A stretch of 64,000 nt of DNA from Streptomyces sp. I05A-00742 (GTDB lineage Bacteria; Actinomycetota; Actinomycetes; Streptomycetales; Streptomycetaceae): assembly GCF_013055795.1 (NCBI RefSeq), contig NZ_JABETO010000002.1:129738-193737 (forward strand). The letters are read 5' to 3'. The notes under the pieces were generated by a model. The model ran no database searches and was not told the origin of the DNA. It saw only the letters and a program-made list of their open reading frames with translations. Each line of letters begins with the position of its first letter. Positions within the stretch are counted from its first letter, which is position 1. The translations under genes and the position numbers were made by a program. Below are positions 7,989-17,481 of this stretch, piece by piece.

Positions 7989-9290
7989 TCATGGTCTCAG
8001 CTCCTCTCCCTGGGGGTTCCCCCCGGGACCTCCCCCGGGCCTCCCACCGGGGCTTTGGGCGGGGCCTTCGACGGGGTCCCGCTCCACCGGACAGCTCATG
8101 CAGCGCGGGCCGCCCCTCCCCCGCCCCAGCTCGCTGCCGGGGATGGTGATGACCTCGATTCCATGTTTGCGCAGGAAGGTGTTGGTCGTCGCGTTGCGCT
8201 CGTACGCGACCACCACGCCCGGCTCTATCGCCAGCACGTTGCAGCCGTCGTCCCACTGCTCCCGCTCCGCCGCGTGCACGTCCTGCGTCGGGGTGAGCAC
8301 CCGGATCCCGTCCAGCCCGAGGGCCGCGGCGATCGCGCGGTGCATATGGCCCGGCGGGTGGTCGGTGACCTTCAGCTCCCGCTCGCCGACGCCGGGCTCG
8401 ATGGTGTACGAGCGGAGCATGCCCAGCCCCGCGTACTGGGTGAAGGTGTCACCGTCCACCATCGTCATCACCGTGTCCAGGTGCATCACCGCGCGCCGCT
8501 TGGGCATGTCCAGCGCCACGATGGTCCGCGCCGAGCCGGCGGCGAAGAGCCGGTGCGCCAGCATCTCCACCGCCTGCGGGGTGGTCCGCTCGCTCATCCC
8601 GATCAGGACCGCGCCCCGCCCGATGACCAGCACGTCCCCGCCCTCGATGGTCGACGGGTAGGCGGCCTGGCCCTCCGACCAGATGTGGAAACCGGTCGCG
8701 GCGAACAGCGGGTGGTGCCGGTAGACCGCCTCGTAGTGCACGGTCTCGTGCCAACGGGCGGGCCAGCGCATGGCGTTGATGCACACCCCGTCGTAGATCC
8801 AGGCCGAGGTGTCGCGGGTGAAGAGGTGGTTGGGCAGCGGGTTGATCAGGAAGTCGTCGAGGTCCATCACATGGAAGCGGACGGAGACCGGCTCCGCGTG
8901 CCGTTCCAGGAACTCGCGCTTGGTCATCCCGCCGACGAGCCAGGACGTCAGCTCGGCGGCGGGCATCCGCTCGAAGGCCGCGCGCAGCGGGCCGGTGGCC
9001 AGCGGGCCGTACTCCTTCTCGTCGAAGACGCGGTCCAGGACGAGCGTGCGCGCGGCCGGCACCGTCAGGCTCTCCTCCAGCAGGTCCTGGAAGAGGTGCA
9101 CCTCGACGCCGCGCTCGCGCAGCACGTCGGCGAACCCGTCGTGCTCGGCGCGTGCGCGGCGAACCCAGAGCACGTCGTCGAAGAGGAGAGCGTCCTTGTT
9201 GGAGGGCGTGAGCCGCTTCAGCTCCAGGTCGGGGCGGTGCAGAATGACCCGCCGCAGCCGTCCGGCCTCGGAATCGACATGGAATCCCAT
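7989..9290 (-). CDS. arcA: Arginine deiminase
   Basis: It hydrolyses arginine to citrulline and ammonia, the first step of the arginine deiminase pathway. The family motifs [25 protein letters not shown] and the nucleophile segment [12 protein letters not shown] near the C-terminus are intact. The 433-aa product uses the ATG at 9290, with AGGA seven bases upstream; a longer in-frame reading to 9335 lacks homologous sequence. After the catalytic cysteine there is an atypical Gly/Pro-rich tail of about 25 residues. It lies 19 bp after the MFS gene and 75 bp before ornithine carbamoyltransferase, giving an apparent three-gene leftward unit. Confidence 0.93.
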   Translation of the reverse strand: MGFHVDSEAGRLRRVILHRPDLELKRLTPSNKDALLFDDVLWVRRARAEHDGFADVLRERGVEVHLFQDLLEESLTVPAARTLVLDRVFDEKEYGPLATGPLRAAFERMPAAELTSWLVGGMTKREFLERHAEPVSVRFHVMDLDDFLINPLPNHLFTRDTSAWIYDGVCINAMRWPARWHETVHYEAVYRHHPLFAATGFHIWSEGQAAYPSTIEGGDVLVIGRGAVLIGMSERTTPQAVEMLAHRLFAAGSARTIVALDMPKRRAVMHLDTVMTMVDGDTFTQYAGLGMLRSYTIEPGVGERELKVTDHPPGHMHRAIAAALGLDGIRVLTPTQDVHAAEREQWDDGCNVLAIEPGVVVAYERNATTNTFLRKHGIEVITIPGSELGRGRGGPRCMSCPVERDPVEGPAQSPGGRPGGGPGGNPQGEELRP

Positions 9291-9309
9291 CCCTCCATCC
9301 TCACCTGAT

Positions 9310-10761
9310 TCAGGCGAGATCACCCCGTGTGCCACGACGGAACGTCAGGCAGGCCACCAGGGCGAGGGCGGCGGTCACCGCCGCGAACCACCAGCCCGCG
9401 CGGAGAGTTCCCAGGCCCAGGCGGTGGGCGCCGCCGCCCAGGGCCACGAGGACCGCCACGCCGAGGGCCGTGGCGCCCTGCCGCGACACCATCAGGACGC
9501 CGGAGCCGAGCGACATCCGGTGCTCCGGAAGCCGTCCTGCGGCCGCGAACATCACCGACTGGCAGAGCGCCGTCCCGATTCCGGCGAGGATCAGGCCGGG
9601 CAGGAGCGCCGCGGCGTAGTGCGGGGCGCCGTGCACGGCGGTCAGCCACCACAGCGGGGCGGCCGTGAAGCACACCGCGCCGAGGGTGGCGGCCCCCCGT
9701 TCCCCCATCGCCCCGACGACGCGGCCGGAGAGGGCGGAGATCACGAGGACCGTGCCGGGCCAGGGCGCGAGGGCGAGCCCGGAGCGCTGCACGGACCAGC
9801 CCCAGACGTCGGAGCAGAGTACCGACGCGGCGAGCAGCATGGCCGAGTAGGCGAGGAAGTAGCTGAACAGGCCGAGGGTGGCGGCCGTGAAGCCCCGGGT
9901 GCGGAACAGCGCCGGGTCGACGACCGGCTCAGGGACGCGCCGCACATGCCGGACGCCGAGCACCGCCGCCACGATCCCGGCCGCCAGCACGCCGAGTGTG
10001 GCCGGCGAGCTCCTGCCCCAGTCACCGGCCTCGACGACGGCGGTCGTCAGGGCGCCGACGGCGACGAACACCAGCACCGTCCCCGGCGGGTCCCAGCCCT
10101 GCCGGCCGGCCGGAACGGGCCGGGGCAGCAGGCGGACGCCCGCCACCAGGGCCGCCAGCACCACCGGGACGTTGATGAGGAAGACCCAGCGCCAGTCGGA
10201 CGCCGCGAGCAGCCCGCCGATCACCGGGCCCGCGCTGGCCGCGAGGGCGCTGATGGCCGTCCAGGCGCCCACGGCCGTGGCGCGTTCGGCGGCGGGGAAG
10301 GCGGGCAGCGCGAGGGAGAGCGAGGTGGGGACGAGCACGGCCGCGCCGATGCCCTGCGCGACCCTGGCCGCGACCAGCCACCCGAGTCCGGGGGCGAGGC
10401 CGCAGCCGACGGAGGCCAGCCCGAACAGGATGAGGCCGAGGAGGAACGCCCGCCTCCGGCCCAGCACGTCGGCCAGCCGCCCGGCCGGGATCAGCAGGGC
10501 CGCGAGGACGATGGTGTACGCGTTGAGCACCCACGAGAGGCCGGCCGCCGAGGCCGAGGAGAAGTCCTCGCCGATCACCGGGAAGGCCACGTTGATCGCG
10601 GAGACGTCGAGGACAGCGAGGAACTGGGCGGCCGACGCGACGGCGAGGACCAGCCAGCGGCGGGGGTCAGGGCGGGATGCGGGGCGGGGTTCGGGATGGG
10701 GTCCGGGATGGGGCCCGGACAGGGGGTTTTGGGGCTTCGCGCTCTCCGGCAAGGACTTCAT
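9310..10761 (-). CDS. MFS transporter, drug-exporter (DHA2) type
   Basis: This 483-aa integral membrane protein has about fourteen hydrophobic segments. The family A-motif [11 protein letters not shown] lies after the second helix and the motif [11 protein letters not shown] in the middle, as in EmrB/QacA-like proton antiporters. The start is taken as the ATG at 10761 ([10 protein letters not shown]); an ATG at 10773 is possible. The N-terminal cytoplasmic tail carries a Pro-rich [11 protein letters not shown] stretch. It is divergent from a GlxA-type regulator with 71 bp between them, the usual arrangement for a regulated exporter. It may alternatively serve the arginine pathway genes downstream. 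Confidence 0.85.
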   Translation of the reverse strand: MKSLPESAKPQNPLSGPHPGPHPEPRPASRPDPRRWLVLAVASAAQFLAVLDVSAINVAFPVIGEDFSSASAAGLSWVLNAYTIVLAALLIPAGRLADVLGRRRAFLLGLILFGLASVGCGLAPGLGWLVAARVAQGIGAAVLVPTSLSLALPAFPAAERATAVGAWTAISALAASAGPVIGGLLAASDWRWVFLINVPVVLAALVAGVRLLPRPVPAGRQGWDPPGTVLVFVAVGALTTAVVEAGDWGRSSPATLGVLAAGIVAAVLGVRHVRRVPEPVVDPALFRTRGFTAATLGLFSYFLAYSAMLLAASVLCSDVWGWSVQRSGLALAPWPGTVLVISALSGRVVGAMGERGAATLGAVCFTAAPLWWLTAVHGAPHYAAALLPGLILAGIGTALCQSVMFAAAGRLPEHRMSLGSGVLMVSRQGATALGVAVLVALGGGAHRLGLGTLRAGWWFAAVTAALALVACLTFRRGTRGDLA

Positions 10762-10832
10762 GCACCCCAGCATCGGGAGGACGGCGCACGGCCACGAGTG
10801 GCAAGAACGACAACGCCCGGTACATTGCTGCC

Positions 10833-11930
10833 ATGCCTTCGATCGCCGTGGCAGCCACTGACGGCATGCCGTTCTTCGAGCTGGCCATCCCCTGCCATGT
10901 GTTCGGCACGGACGTCTTCGGCAGGGGCGGCGTCCTGGCATGGGGCGGCGCCAACGGGCGGAGTGGCGACGGCGGGCGGCCGGGCGGCGCCGCCGCCGGG
11001 GGCATGCCCGGCGGGGACGGCTCCGGCGAGGACGTGACCGGGGGGAGCCGGGTGGCGGCCCCCGAGGGCTGGTACGACCTGCGCGTCTGCGCCATCGGTA
11101 CGGCGGAGGGCGACGCCCGCGCGCGCTCGTGGTTCCGGGCGTCGACGCCACACGGCGCCGAGGAACTCGTCACCGCCGACACGGTGCTCGTCCCCGCCTC
11201 CGCCGATGTGCACGGGGACCCTCCGGGAGAGTTGCTGGATGCCCTGCGCGAGGCGCACCGGCGTGGCGCGCGGGTGGTGTCGTTGTGCTCGGGCGCGTTC
11301 ACGCTCGCGGCCACGGGCCTGTTGGACGGCCGGACGGCGACGACGCACTGGGGGTACGCCCGGCTGCTCGGCGAACGCTACCCGGCGGTGCGGGTGGACC
11401 CGTCCGTGCTCTACGTCGACCACGGCGACGTCATCACCGGCGCGGGGGCGACCGCGAGCATCGACGTCTGCCTGCATCTGATCCGCAAGGACTTCGGCGT
11501 CGAGGCCGCCAACGCGGTGGCCCGCCAGCTGGTCGCCCCGGCCCATCGGCCGGGCGGCCAGGCCCAGTTCATCGAGGCACCGCTGCCCGAGCGGACCGAC
11601 GACTCACTGGCGCCCCTCCTGCACTGGGCCGGGCAGCGGCTCGGCGAGCCACTGACCGTCGCCGACCTCGCCCGCCACGCGCACACCAGCCCGCGCACTC
11701 TCGCCCGCCGCTTCCACGCGGCGACGGGAACCACGCCCATGCAGTGGCTCCAGGCCCAGCGCATCGCGCGGGCGCGGGAGTTGCTGGAGGCGAGCGACGC
11801 CTCCGTGGACCGCGTGGCGGAACTCTGCGGCCTGGGCACCGCGGCGAACCTGCGCCGCCGCTTCACCAAGGCGGTCGGCGTCCCTCCCAACGACTACCGG
11901 AGGACGTTCCGGGCACGGCGGACGGCGTAG
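10833..11930 (+). CDS. GlxA-family AraC-type transcriptional regulator
   Basis: This is a 365-aa regulator. It has an N-terminal DJ-1/PfpI-like domain, which includes CSGAFTLAATGLLDGRTATTHW, and a C-terminal pair of helix-turn-helix motifs of the AraC type. The AraC part begins at about residue 265 (LTVADLARHAHTSPRTLARRF) and ends FTKAVGVPPNDYRRTFR. A Gly-rich insertion at about residues 37-65 interrupts the first domain and looks like a disordered loop. The start ATG at 10833 gives MPSIAVAATDGMPFFEL, a typical family N-terminus. It is divergent from the MFS gene and probably controls it. Confidence 0.87.
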   Translation: MPSIAVAATDGMPFFELAIPCHVFGTDVFGRGGVLAWGGANGRSGDGGRPGGAAAGGMPGGDGSGEDVTGGSRVAAPEGWYDLRVCAIGTAEGDARARSWFRASTPHGAEELVTADTVLVPASADVHGDPPGELLDALREAHRRGARVVSLCSGAFTLAATGLLDGRTATTHWGYARLLGERYPAVRVDPSVLYVDHGDVITGAGATASIDVCLHLIRKDFGVEAANAVARQLVAPAHRPGGQAQFIEAPLPERTDDSLAPLLHWAGQRLGEPLTVADLARHAHTSPRTLARRFHAATGTTPMQWLQAQRIARARELLEASDASVDRVAELCGLGTAANLRRRFTKAVGVPPNDYRRTFRARRTA

Positions 11931-11942
11931 GGGACGGGGGAC

Positions 11943-11976
11943 GTGCCCCGTGCGCATATACCGGCGCACGGGGCGC
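11943..11976. terminator. Strong bidirectional terminator hairpin
   Basis: A perfect 10-bp inverted repeat, CCCCGTGCGC (11946-11955) and GCGCACGGGG (11964-11973), encloses the 8-nt loop ATATACCG. The stem extends further with pairs and one wobble. It sits in the 52-bp gap between the convergent regulator and Pnkp genes, where a shared terminator is expected. Confidence 0.75.
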
Positions 11977-11982
11977 GGCCCC

Positions 11983-14709
11983 TCACAACCGGGGGTCCAC
12001 CGGCTCCGACTCCAGCGCGAGCACCGCGAACACCGCCTCGTGCACCCGCCACAGCGGCTCCCCGTCCGCCAGCCGGTCCAGGGCCTCCAGCCCCAGCGCG
12101 TACTCGCGCAGGGCGAGCGACCGCTTGTGGCCGAGGTGGCGGTTCCGGAGCCGGGCGAGGTTCTCCGGCCGGGTGTACTCGGGTCCGTAGATGATCCGCA
12201 GGTACTCCCGGCCGCGGCACTTGATGCCGGGCTGGACGAGCCTGCCGTCCTCCTTGCGGACATACGCCTCCAGCGGCTTGACCACCATGCCCTCGCCGCC
12301 GCCGGCGGTGAGGTCGAGCCACCACCGGGTACCGGCGGCCACGGACGTCTCGTCCTCGGTGTCGACGACGAGGCGGCGGGTAGGGGTCAGGACACGGTTC
12401 ATCCATGTGGTCGGCGGGTGGGCGCAGGGGTGGTTGTTGGCCTCGGCGCCGGACTCCTCGGCCTCGATCATCCGGTCGATCAGCGCCAGTTGCCCGTCGT
12501 GCGGTATTCGGGTGAGCGCCCGCCCCTCGGCGGCGAGTATCTGGAAGGGCGCCAGCCGGATGCCGTCCAGGCCGTCGGTCTCCGACGTGCCCAGGGGGCG
12601 CGGGCGCCCGTCCGGGCCCGGCTCGCCGGGCCGGCCGCGTGCGAGGTCACCGACGGGCCAGCAGTAGCGTCCGTACGCCTCCGAGAACGCCGCCGCGTCC
12701 GCGGAGCGCTCGCGCTGGTGGCCGAGGAGCCCGGCGACGTCGACGCCCCGGCCGGCCGCGGCCTCCAGCGCGGCGAGCGCGGAGGGGAGGACGGTGCGGG
12801 AGGCGGCGCCGACGGCCGCGTACTGGTTGCGGAGCAGTCCGCCCGCCTTGAGGGACCAGGGCATCAGCTCGGCGTCCAGCAGCAGCCAGTCCGTGCCCAG
12901 TTCGTCCCACAGACCGGCGGCCCCGACACACCGGGCGACCCTGTTTAGGAGACGTCGCGCCTGCTCGGAGTCGTCGAAGAACGGCCGTCCGGTACGGGTG
13001 AACACCGCTCCGGGGACGCCCTCCACCGTGCGGAACCGCTCGCGGGCCGTCTCCGCGTCGCGGCAGACGAGGAGCACCGCCCGCGAACCCATGTGCTTCT
13101 CCTGGCAGATGACCCGCCGCACGCCTTCCGCCCGGTAGGCGGCGAACGCCTCGGCCGGGTGCTCCAGATAGCCGTCCTCGTGGGAGGTGGCGCAGGGCGC
13201 CATCGTGGGCGGCAGGTAGAGCAGGTGCTGCGGGTCGACGGCGAAGCGGCTCATGACCTCCAGCGCCGCCGCGGCGTTCTCCTCCCGCACGGCGAGGCGG
13301 CCCATGTGCCGGGTCTCCACGACGCGGCGTCCGGTGACGTCGCCGAGGTCGAGCGGCCGGCCGTCGGCCCCGCCCGGCGCGTCCTGCGCGAGGGGCCGGA
13401 CCGGCTCGTACCAGACCCGCTCGGCGGGCACGTCCACCAGCTCGCGCTCGGGCCAGCGCAGTGCGGTCAGCCGGCCGCCGAAGACGGCGCCGGTGTCGAG
13501 GCAGAGGGTGTTGTTGAGCCAGGTCGCGGTCGGTACGGGGGTGTGCCCGTAGACGACGGCCGCGCGGCCCCGGTAGTCCTCGGCCCAGGGGTAGCGCACG
13601 GGCAGGCCGAACTCGTCGGTCTCGCCCGTCGTGTCGCCGTACAGGGCGTGCGAGCGGACGCGGCCGGACGTCCGGCCGTGGTACTTCTCGGGCAGCCCCG
13701 CGTGGCAGACCACGAGCGCCCCGCCGTCGAGCACGTAGTGGCTGACCAGCGACCGGACGAACTCCCGTGCGCGCTCCCGGAACTCCGGGTCCTCGCGCTC
13801 CAGCTGCTCGATCGTCTCGGCCAGGCCGTGGGTGTGCTGGACCTTGCGTCCGGACAGGTACCGGCCGAGCTTGTTCTCGTGGTTGCCGGGGACGCACAGG
13901 GCGTGCCCGGCGGCGACCATGCCCATCACCAGCCGCAGCACACCGGGGCTGTCGGGGCCGCGGTCGACGAGGTCGCCGACGAAGACTGCGGTGCGGCCCT
14001 CCGGGTGGACGGCGTCCACCGGGCGTCCCGCGTCGTCGCGCTCGACGGCGTAGCCGAGCCGGGCGAGCAGGCTCTCCAGCTCGCCGCGGCAGCCGTGGAT
14101 GTCTCCGACGATGTCGAACGGGCCGGTGAGGTGGCGCAGGTCGTTGAAGCGGCGCTCCCGCACGATCTCGACGGACGCGGCCTCCTCCACTCCGCGCAGG
14201 ACGTGCACCTTGCGGAACCCCTCGCGCTCAAGGTGACGCAGTGAGCGGCGCAGTTCGCGCTGGTGGCGCTGGATGACGCGGCGCGGGAGAGTCGCCCGGT
14301 CGGGCCGGGCGGCGTTGCGCTCGGCGCAGACGTCCTCGGGGACGTCGAGGACGATCGCGACGGGCAGGACGTCGTGCTCGCGGGCCAGCCCGACGAGGTG
14401 CTTGCGCGCCTCGGACTGGACGTTGGTCGCGTCGACGACGGTGAGGCGCCCGGCGGCGAGCCGTTTGCCGGCGATGTAGTGCAGGACGTCGAAGGCGTCC
14501 GGAGTCGCGGCCTGGTCGTTGGTGTCGTCGCTGACCAGCCCCCGGCAGACGTCGGAGGAGAGCGTCTCGGTCGGCGCGAAGTGCCGGGCGGCGAAGGTGG
14601 ACTTGCCCGATCCTGTGGCACCGATGAGCACCACGAGGGAGAGGTCGGGCACGGCGAGGGTACGGACCCCCGCTTCCGGTGCGGTGTGCGGGGTGACGGG
14701 GGTGCTCAT
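11983..14709 (-). CDS. pnkp: Polynucleotide kinase-phosphatase (Pnkp) of the bacterial RNA-repair system
   Basis: This 908-aa three-domain enzyme heals and seals broken RNA together with Hen1. The kinase P-loop GATGSGKST is at residues 30-38. The metallophosphoesterase 2',3'-phosphatase carries GDIHG, GDLVDRGPDS and GNHEN between about residues 200 and 290. The ligase-like adenylyltransferase has its nucleotidyl lysine in EKHMGSRAV at about residue 535. The ATG at 14709 overlaps the hen1 stop as ATGA, so translation is coupled. The length is slightly above that of the Clostridium thermocellum protein. The pair is well characterised in other bacteria and the assignment is firm. Confidence 0.95.
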   Translation of the reverse strand: MSTPVTPHTAPEAGVRTLAVPDLSLVVLIGATGSGKSTFAARHFAPTETLSSDVCRGLVSDDTNDQAATPDAFDVLHYIAGKRLAAGRLTVVDATNVQSEARKHLVGLAREHDVLPVAIVLDVPEDVCAERNAARPDRATLPRRVIQRHQRELRRSLRHLEREGFRKVHVLRGVEEAASVEIVRERRFNDLRHLTGPFDIVGDIHGCRGELESLLARLGYAVERDDAGRPVDAVHPEGRTAVFVGDLVDRGPDSPGVLRLVMGMVAAGHALCVPGNHENKLGRYLSGRKVQHTHGLAETIEQLEREDPEFRERAREFVRSLVSHYVLDGGALVVCHAGLPEKYHGRTSGRVRSHALYGDTTGETDEFGLPVRYPWAEDYRGRAAVVYGHTPVPTATWLNNTLCLDTGAVFGGRLTALRWPERELVDVPAERVWYEPVRPLAQDAPGGADGRPLDLGDVTGRRVVETRHMGRLAVREENAAAALEVMSRFAVDPQHLLYLPPTMAPCATSHEDGYLEHPAEAFAAYRAEGVRRVICQEKHMGSRAVLLVCRDAETARERFRTVEGVPGAVFTRTGRPFFDDSEQARRLLNRVARCVGAAGLWDELGTDWLLLDAELMPWSLKAGGLLRNQYAAVGAASRTVLPSALAALEAAAGRGVDVAGLLGHQRERSADAAAFSEAYGRYCWPVGDLARGRPGEPGPDGRPRPLGTSETDGLDGIRLAPFQILAAEGRALTRIPHDGQLALIDRMIEAEESGAEANNHPCAHPPTTWMNRVLTPTRRLVVDTEDETSVAAGTRWWLDLTAGGGEGMVVKPLEAYVRKEDGRLVQPGIKCRGREYLRIIYGPEYTRPENLARLRNRHLGHKRSLALREYALGLEALDRLADGEPLWRVHEAVFAVLALESEPVDPRL

Positions 14710-16370
14710 GCTGCCTTCTCCTCCTTCGGGGTCGTGGCGGTGTCCGGGGTCGTGGCGGTGTCCGGGCTCGTGGCGGCCGGGGTCGTGGCGGCCGGGGTCG
14801 TGGCGGCCGGGGTTGCGGCGGGCGGGGTTGCGGCGGGCGGGGACGCGGTGGTCTCCGTGCCCGGGGTGGGGTCCGTGGTGTCACGGTGGCGGCCGGGGCC
14901 GCGGCGGTCGGTGGGGTTGTTGGTGGGGTCGGTGGCGTCGCGGTGGAAGACCGCCATCTGGGTGGGCGGACCGACCTCGGGGTCGTCGGGCCCCACGGGA
15001 CGGAACTCGACCCCGTAGCCGTATCGTTCGGCCACCGTGCCGGCCCAGCCGCGGAACTCCTCGCGCGTCCACTCGAACCGGTGGTCCGCGTGCCGCACAT
15101 GTCCGGCGGGCAGGCTCTCCCAACGGACGTTGTACTCGACGTTCGGTGTGGTGACGACGACCGTCGCCGGGCGCGCGGCGGCGAACACCGCGTGCTCCAG
15201 GGCCGGCAGCCGCGGCAGGTCGACGTGCTCGATGACTTCACTGAGGACGGCGGCGTCGTACCCCGTCAGCCGCCGGTCGGTGTAGGCGAGCGACCCCTGG
15301 AGGAGACGCACCCGGGCGGCCTGCCGCTCGGACTGCCGGTCCAGCCGCAGCCGTCGCGACGCCTCCTTCAAGGCGCGCATCGACACGTCGAGTCCGACGA
15401 TCTCGGTGAACCGGGCGTCCTTGAGCAGCGCCCCCACCAACTGGCCCTGCCCACACCCCAGATCGAGCACCCGCGCGGCACCGGACTCGCGGAGGGCACC
15501 GACGATGGCCTCACGCCTCTGGACGGCCAGCGGCACCGGCTTCTCCTCGGTGTCGACCGATTCGTCCACGGCGTTGTCGAGCTCCTCGGACTCCGCCCCC
15601 TCGGTCTCGGCGAGCCGGGCCAGGGCGAGCCGTTCGAGCGCGTCCCGGGTGAGGGACCAGCGGCGGGTGAGGAAGCGGCTGGTGATCAGCCGCTGCTCGG
15701 GGTGGCCCTCCAGCCATCCCTCGCCGGTGCGGAGCAGCTTGTCCACCTCGTCGGGGGCGACCCAGTAGTGCTTGGCGTCGTCCAGCACGGGCAGCAGCAC
15801 GTAGAGCTGCCGCAGCGCGTCGACGAGCCGCTGCTCGCCCTCCAGCAGCAGCGAGACGTATCGCGAGTCCCCCCACTCCGGGAACCTCTCGTCCAGCGGC
15901 AGCGGCAGCGCCGTCACCTTCCAGCCGAGGGGCGCGAAGAGCCGCTCCACCAGCCCGGCCCCACCGCGCGCGGGCACTACCGGCAACTCGACCCGCAACG
16001 GCAGTCTGCGGCCGGGCAGTTCGGGCCGTGCGGCGCACTGGCCCTTCATGGCGCTGGAGAAGACGCTGCCCATCGCCACGGCCAGCAGCGAGGACGCGGC
16101 GTAGGGCCGGTCGTTGACGTACTGCGCCAGGGCCGAATCGGGCGCGCCGCCGCGCCCCTTTCCCTTGCCCCGCCGCACGAGCGCCACGGGATCCACCTCC
16201 AGCAGCAGCGCTGCCGTGCAGCGCTCCGCCGTGGCCTCCGGATAGAAGACATGGGCGGTGCCGTGGGAGGTGGAGAACCGCTGCGCCCGCTCGGGATGCT
16301 TGTGCAGCAGGAACCCCAGGTCGGTCGCGGGAACGTCGCTGTCGCCGGTGGTACTGATAGTCAGGAACAC
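14706..16370 (-). CDS. hen1: 3'-terminal RNA ribose 2'-O-methyltransferase Hen1
   Basis: This 554-aa partner of Pnkp methylates the 2'-OH at the broken RNA end before ligation, which protects the repaired site. The N-terminal half is the Pnkp-contacting domain. The C-terminal half is a SAM methyltransferase with VLDLGCGQGQLVGAL and the metal-binding EVIEHVD plus HADHRFEW residues. The GTG at 16370 gives MFLTISTTGDSD, the normal family start; the longer open frame upstream is not homologous. The last 50 or so residues are a low-complexity Ala/Thr/Pro tail built from short repeats, absent from the core enzyme. Hen1 is followed by Pnkp with an ATGA overlap. Confidence 0.94.
   Translation of the reverse strand: MFLTISTTGDSDVPATDLGFLLHKHPERAQRFSTSHGTAHVFYPEATAERCTAALLLEVDPVALVRRGKGKGRGGAPDSALAQYVNDRPYAASSLLAVAMGSVFSSAMKGQCAARPELPGRRLPLRVELPVVPARGGAGLVERLFAPLGWKVTALPLPLDERFPEWGDSRYVSLLLEGEQRLVDALRQLYVLLPVLDDAKHYWVAPDEVDKLLRTGEGWLEGHPEQRLITSRFLTRRWSLTRDALERLALARLAETEGAESEELDNAVDESVDTEEKPVPLAVQRREAIVGALRESGAARVLDLGCGQGQLVGALLKDARFTEIVGLDVSMRALKEASRRLRLDRQSERQAARVRLLQGSLAYTDRRLTGYDAAVLSEVIEHVDLPRLPALEHAVFAAARPATVVVTTPNVEYNVRWESLPAGHVRHADHRFEWTREEFRGWAGTVAERYGYGVEFRPVGPDDPEVGPPTQMAVFHRDATDPTNNPTDRRGPGRHRDTTDPTPGTETTASPPAATPPAATPAATTPAATTPAATSPDTATTPDTATTPKEEKAA
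14715..14850. repeat. Degenerate 15-18 bp tandem repeats inside hen1
   Basis: The 3' end of hen1 consists of consecutive short units: two 18-bp units related to GGGGTCGTGGCGGTGTCC, two or three 15-bp units GGGGTCGTGGCGGCC, and two 15-bp units GGGGTTGCGGCGGGC (plus-strand reading). They encode an Ala/Thr/Pro tail. All lengths are multiples of three, so copy-number change would keep the frame. Confidence 0.7.
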
Positions 16371-16458
16371 CCGTCCGATTATTGCCGTTCGTCCACCCCT
16401 TCCCCCACTGGTTTTCCGCTTCCCACCCCGATTCCGACTCCCGCGAGGTTCCTGCCCC

Positions 16459-17430
16459 TCACTGGCTCCCCATGCCGCCCTGCCGACCACCGGTCCGGTC
16501 GGCCGGCCCCGCGGTCCAGTCGGCCAACTCCGTGACTCTGACCGCCAACTCCGCGATCCGGTCCGGCCCGACGCGACAGCAGCCGCCGACGAGCCGGGCG
16601 CCCGCATCCCACCAGGCGTCCACCATGCCGGGGTCGAAGGCGGAACGCCCCCGCCACTGCCGTGCCCCTTCATCCCACCCCTCCCCGCTGTTCGGATACA
16701 CCACGACCGGCTTCCTCGTCACCCGCGCGGCGATCCGCACGGCGTCCTCCACCTCCCCCGGCGCACAGCAGTTGACCCCCACCGCGATGACCTGGTCGTT
16801 CCCGGCGGCGAGCGCGAACGCCTCCGCCAGCGGCTGCCCGGCCCGGGTCTTCCCGCCGGCGCAGCTGTACGACAGCCAGACCGGCACTCCACACCCGCGC
16901 ACCGCCCGCAGCAGCGCCCGCCCCTCGTCGGCGTCCGGCACGGTCTCCAGCGCCAGCACGTCCGGCCCGGCCGCGGCCAGCACCTCGATCCGCGGCCGGT
17001 GGAACCGCTCCAGCTCCGCCACGCTCAGCCCGTACCGTCCCCGGTACTCACTCCCGTCCGCGAGCATCGCCCCATAGGGACCGACCGACGCGGCGACCCA
17101 CACCTCCCGTTCCCCCTCCGCGGCCGCCCGCCGCGCCAGTTCGACACTGCGCCGCAGCAGTTCCGCGGTCTCCTCCCGCCCGACCCCGCGCCGGGCGAAC
17201 CCCTCGAAGGTGGCCTGATAGCCGGCGGTGATCAGCACCCGCGCACCCGCCCGCACATAGGCCGCGTGTGCCCGCTCGACCTGCCCCGGGTCGTCCGCCA
17301 GCAGCCTGGCCGACCACAGGGCGTCGGACAGGTCGCAGCCCTGCGCCTCCAACTGGTTGGACAGCCCGCCGTCGAGGACGAGCGGCCCGCGCCGGAGCGC
17401 CTCGGCGAGTGCCGTACGGGGTTCGGTCAT
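16459..17430 (-). CDS. mmuM: Homocysteine S-methyltransferase
   Basis: This 323-aa zinc enzyme transfers a methyl group from S-methylmethionine or SAM to homocysteine to make methionine. The three zinc cysteines are in GVNCC (about residue 218) and GGCCRVGP (about 290). The N-terminal LVLDGGLSNQLEAQG segment is typical of the family. It sits on the same strand as Hen1 (88 bp away) and the F420-type oxidoreductase (51 bp upstream), but no functional link is evident. Confidence 0.9.
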   Translation of the reverse strand: MTEPRTALAEALRRGPLVLDGGLSNQLEAQGCDLSDALWSARLLADDPGQVERAHAAYVRAGARVLITAGYQATFEGFARRGVGREETAELLRRSVELARRAAAEGEREVWVAASVGPYGAMLADGSEYRGRYGLSVAELERFHRPRIEVLAAAGPDVLALETVPDADEGRALLRAVRGCGVPVWLSYSCAGGKTRAGQPLAEAFALAAGNDQVIAVGVNCCAPGEVEDAVRIAARVTRKPVVVYPNSGEGWDEGARQWRGRSAFDPGMVDAWWDAGARLVGGCCRVGPDRIAELAVRVTELADWTAGPADRTGGRQGGMGSQ

Positions 17431-17481
17431 CGCGGCTGCTCCTGCTCTCCGGCTCCGGCCTTCCTCCTCCGCCTCGTCGTC

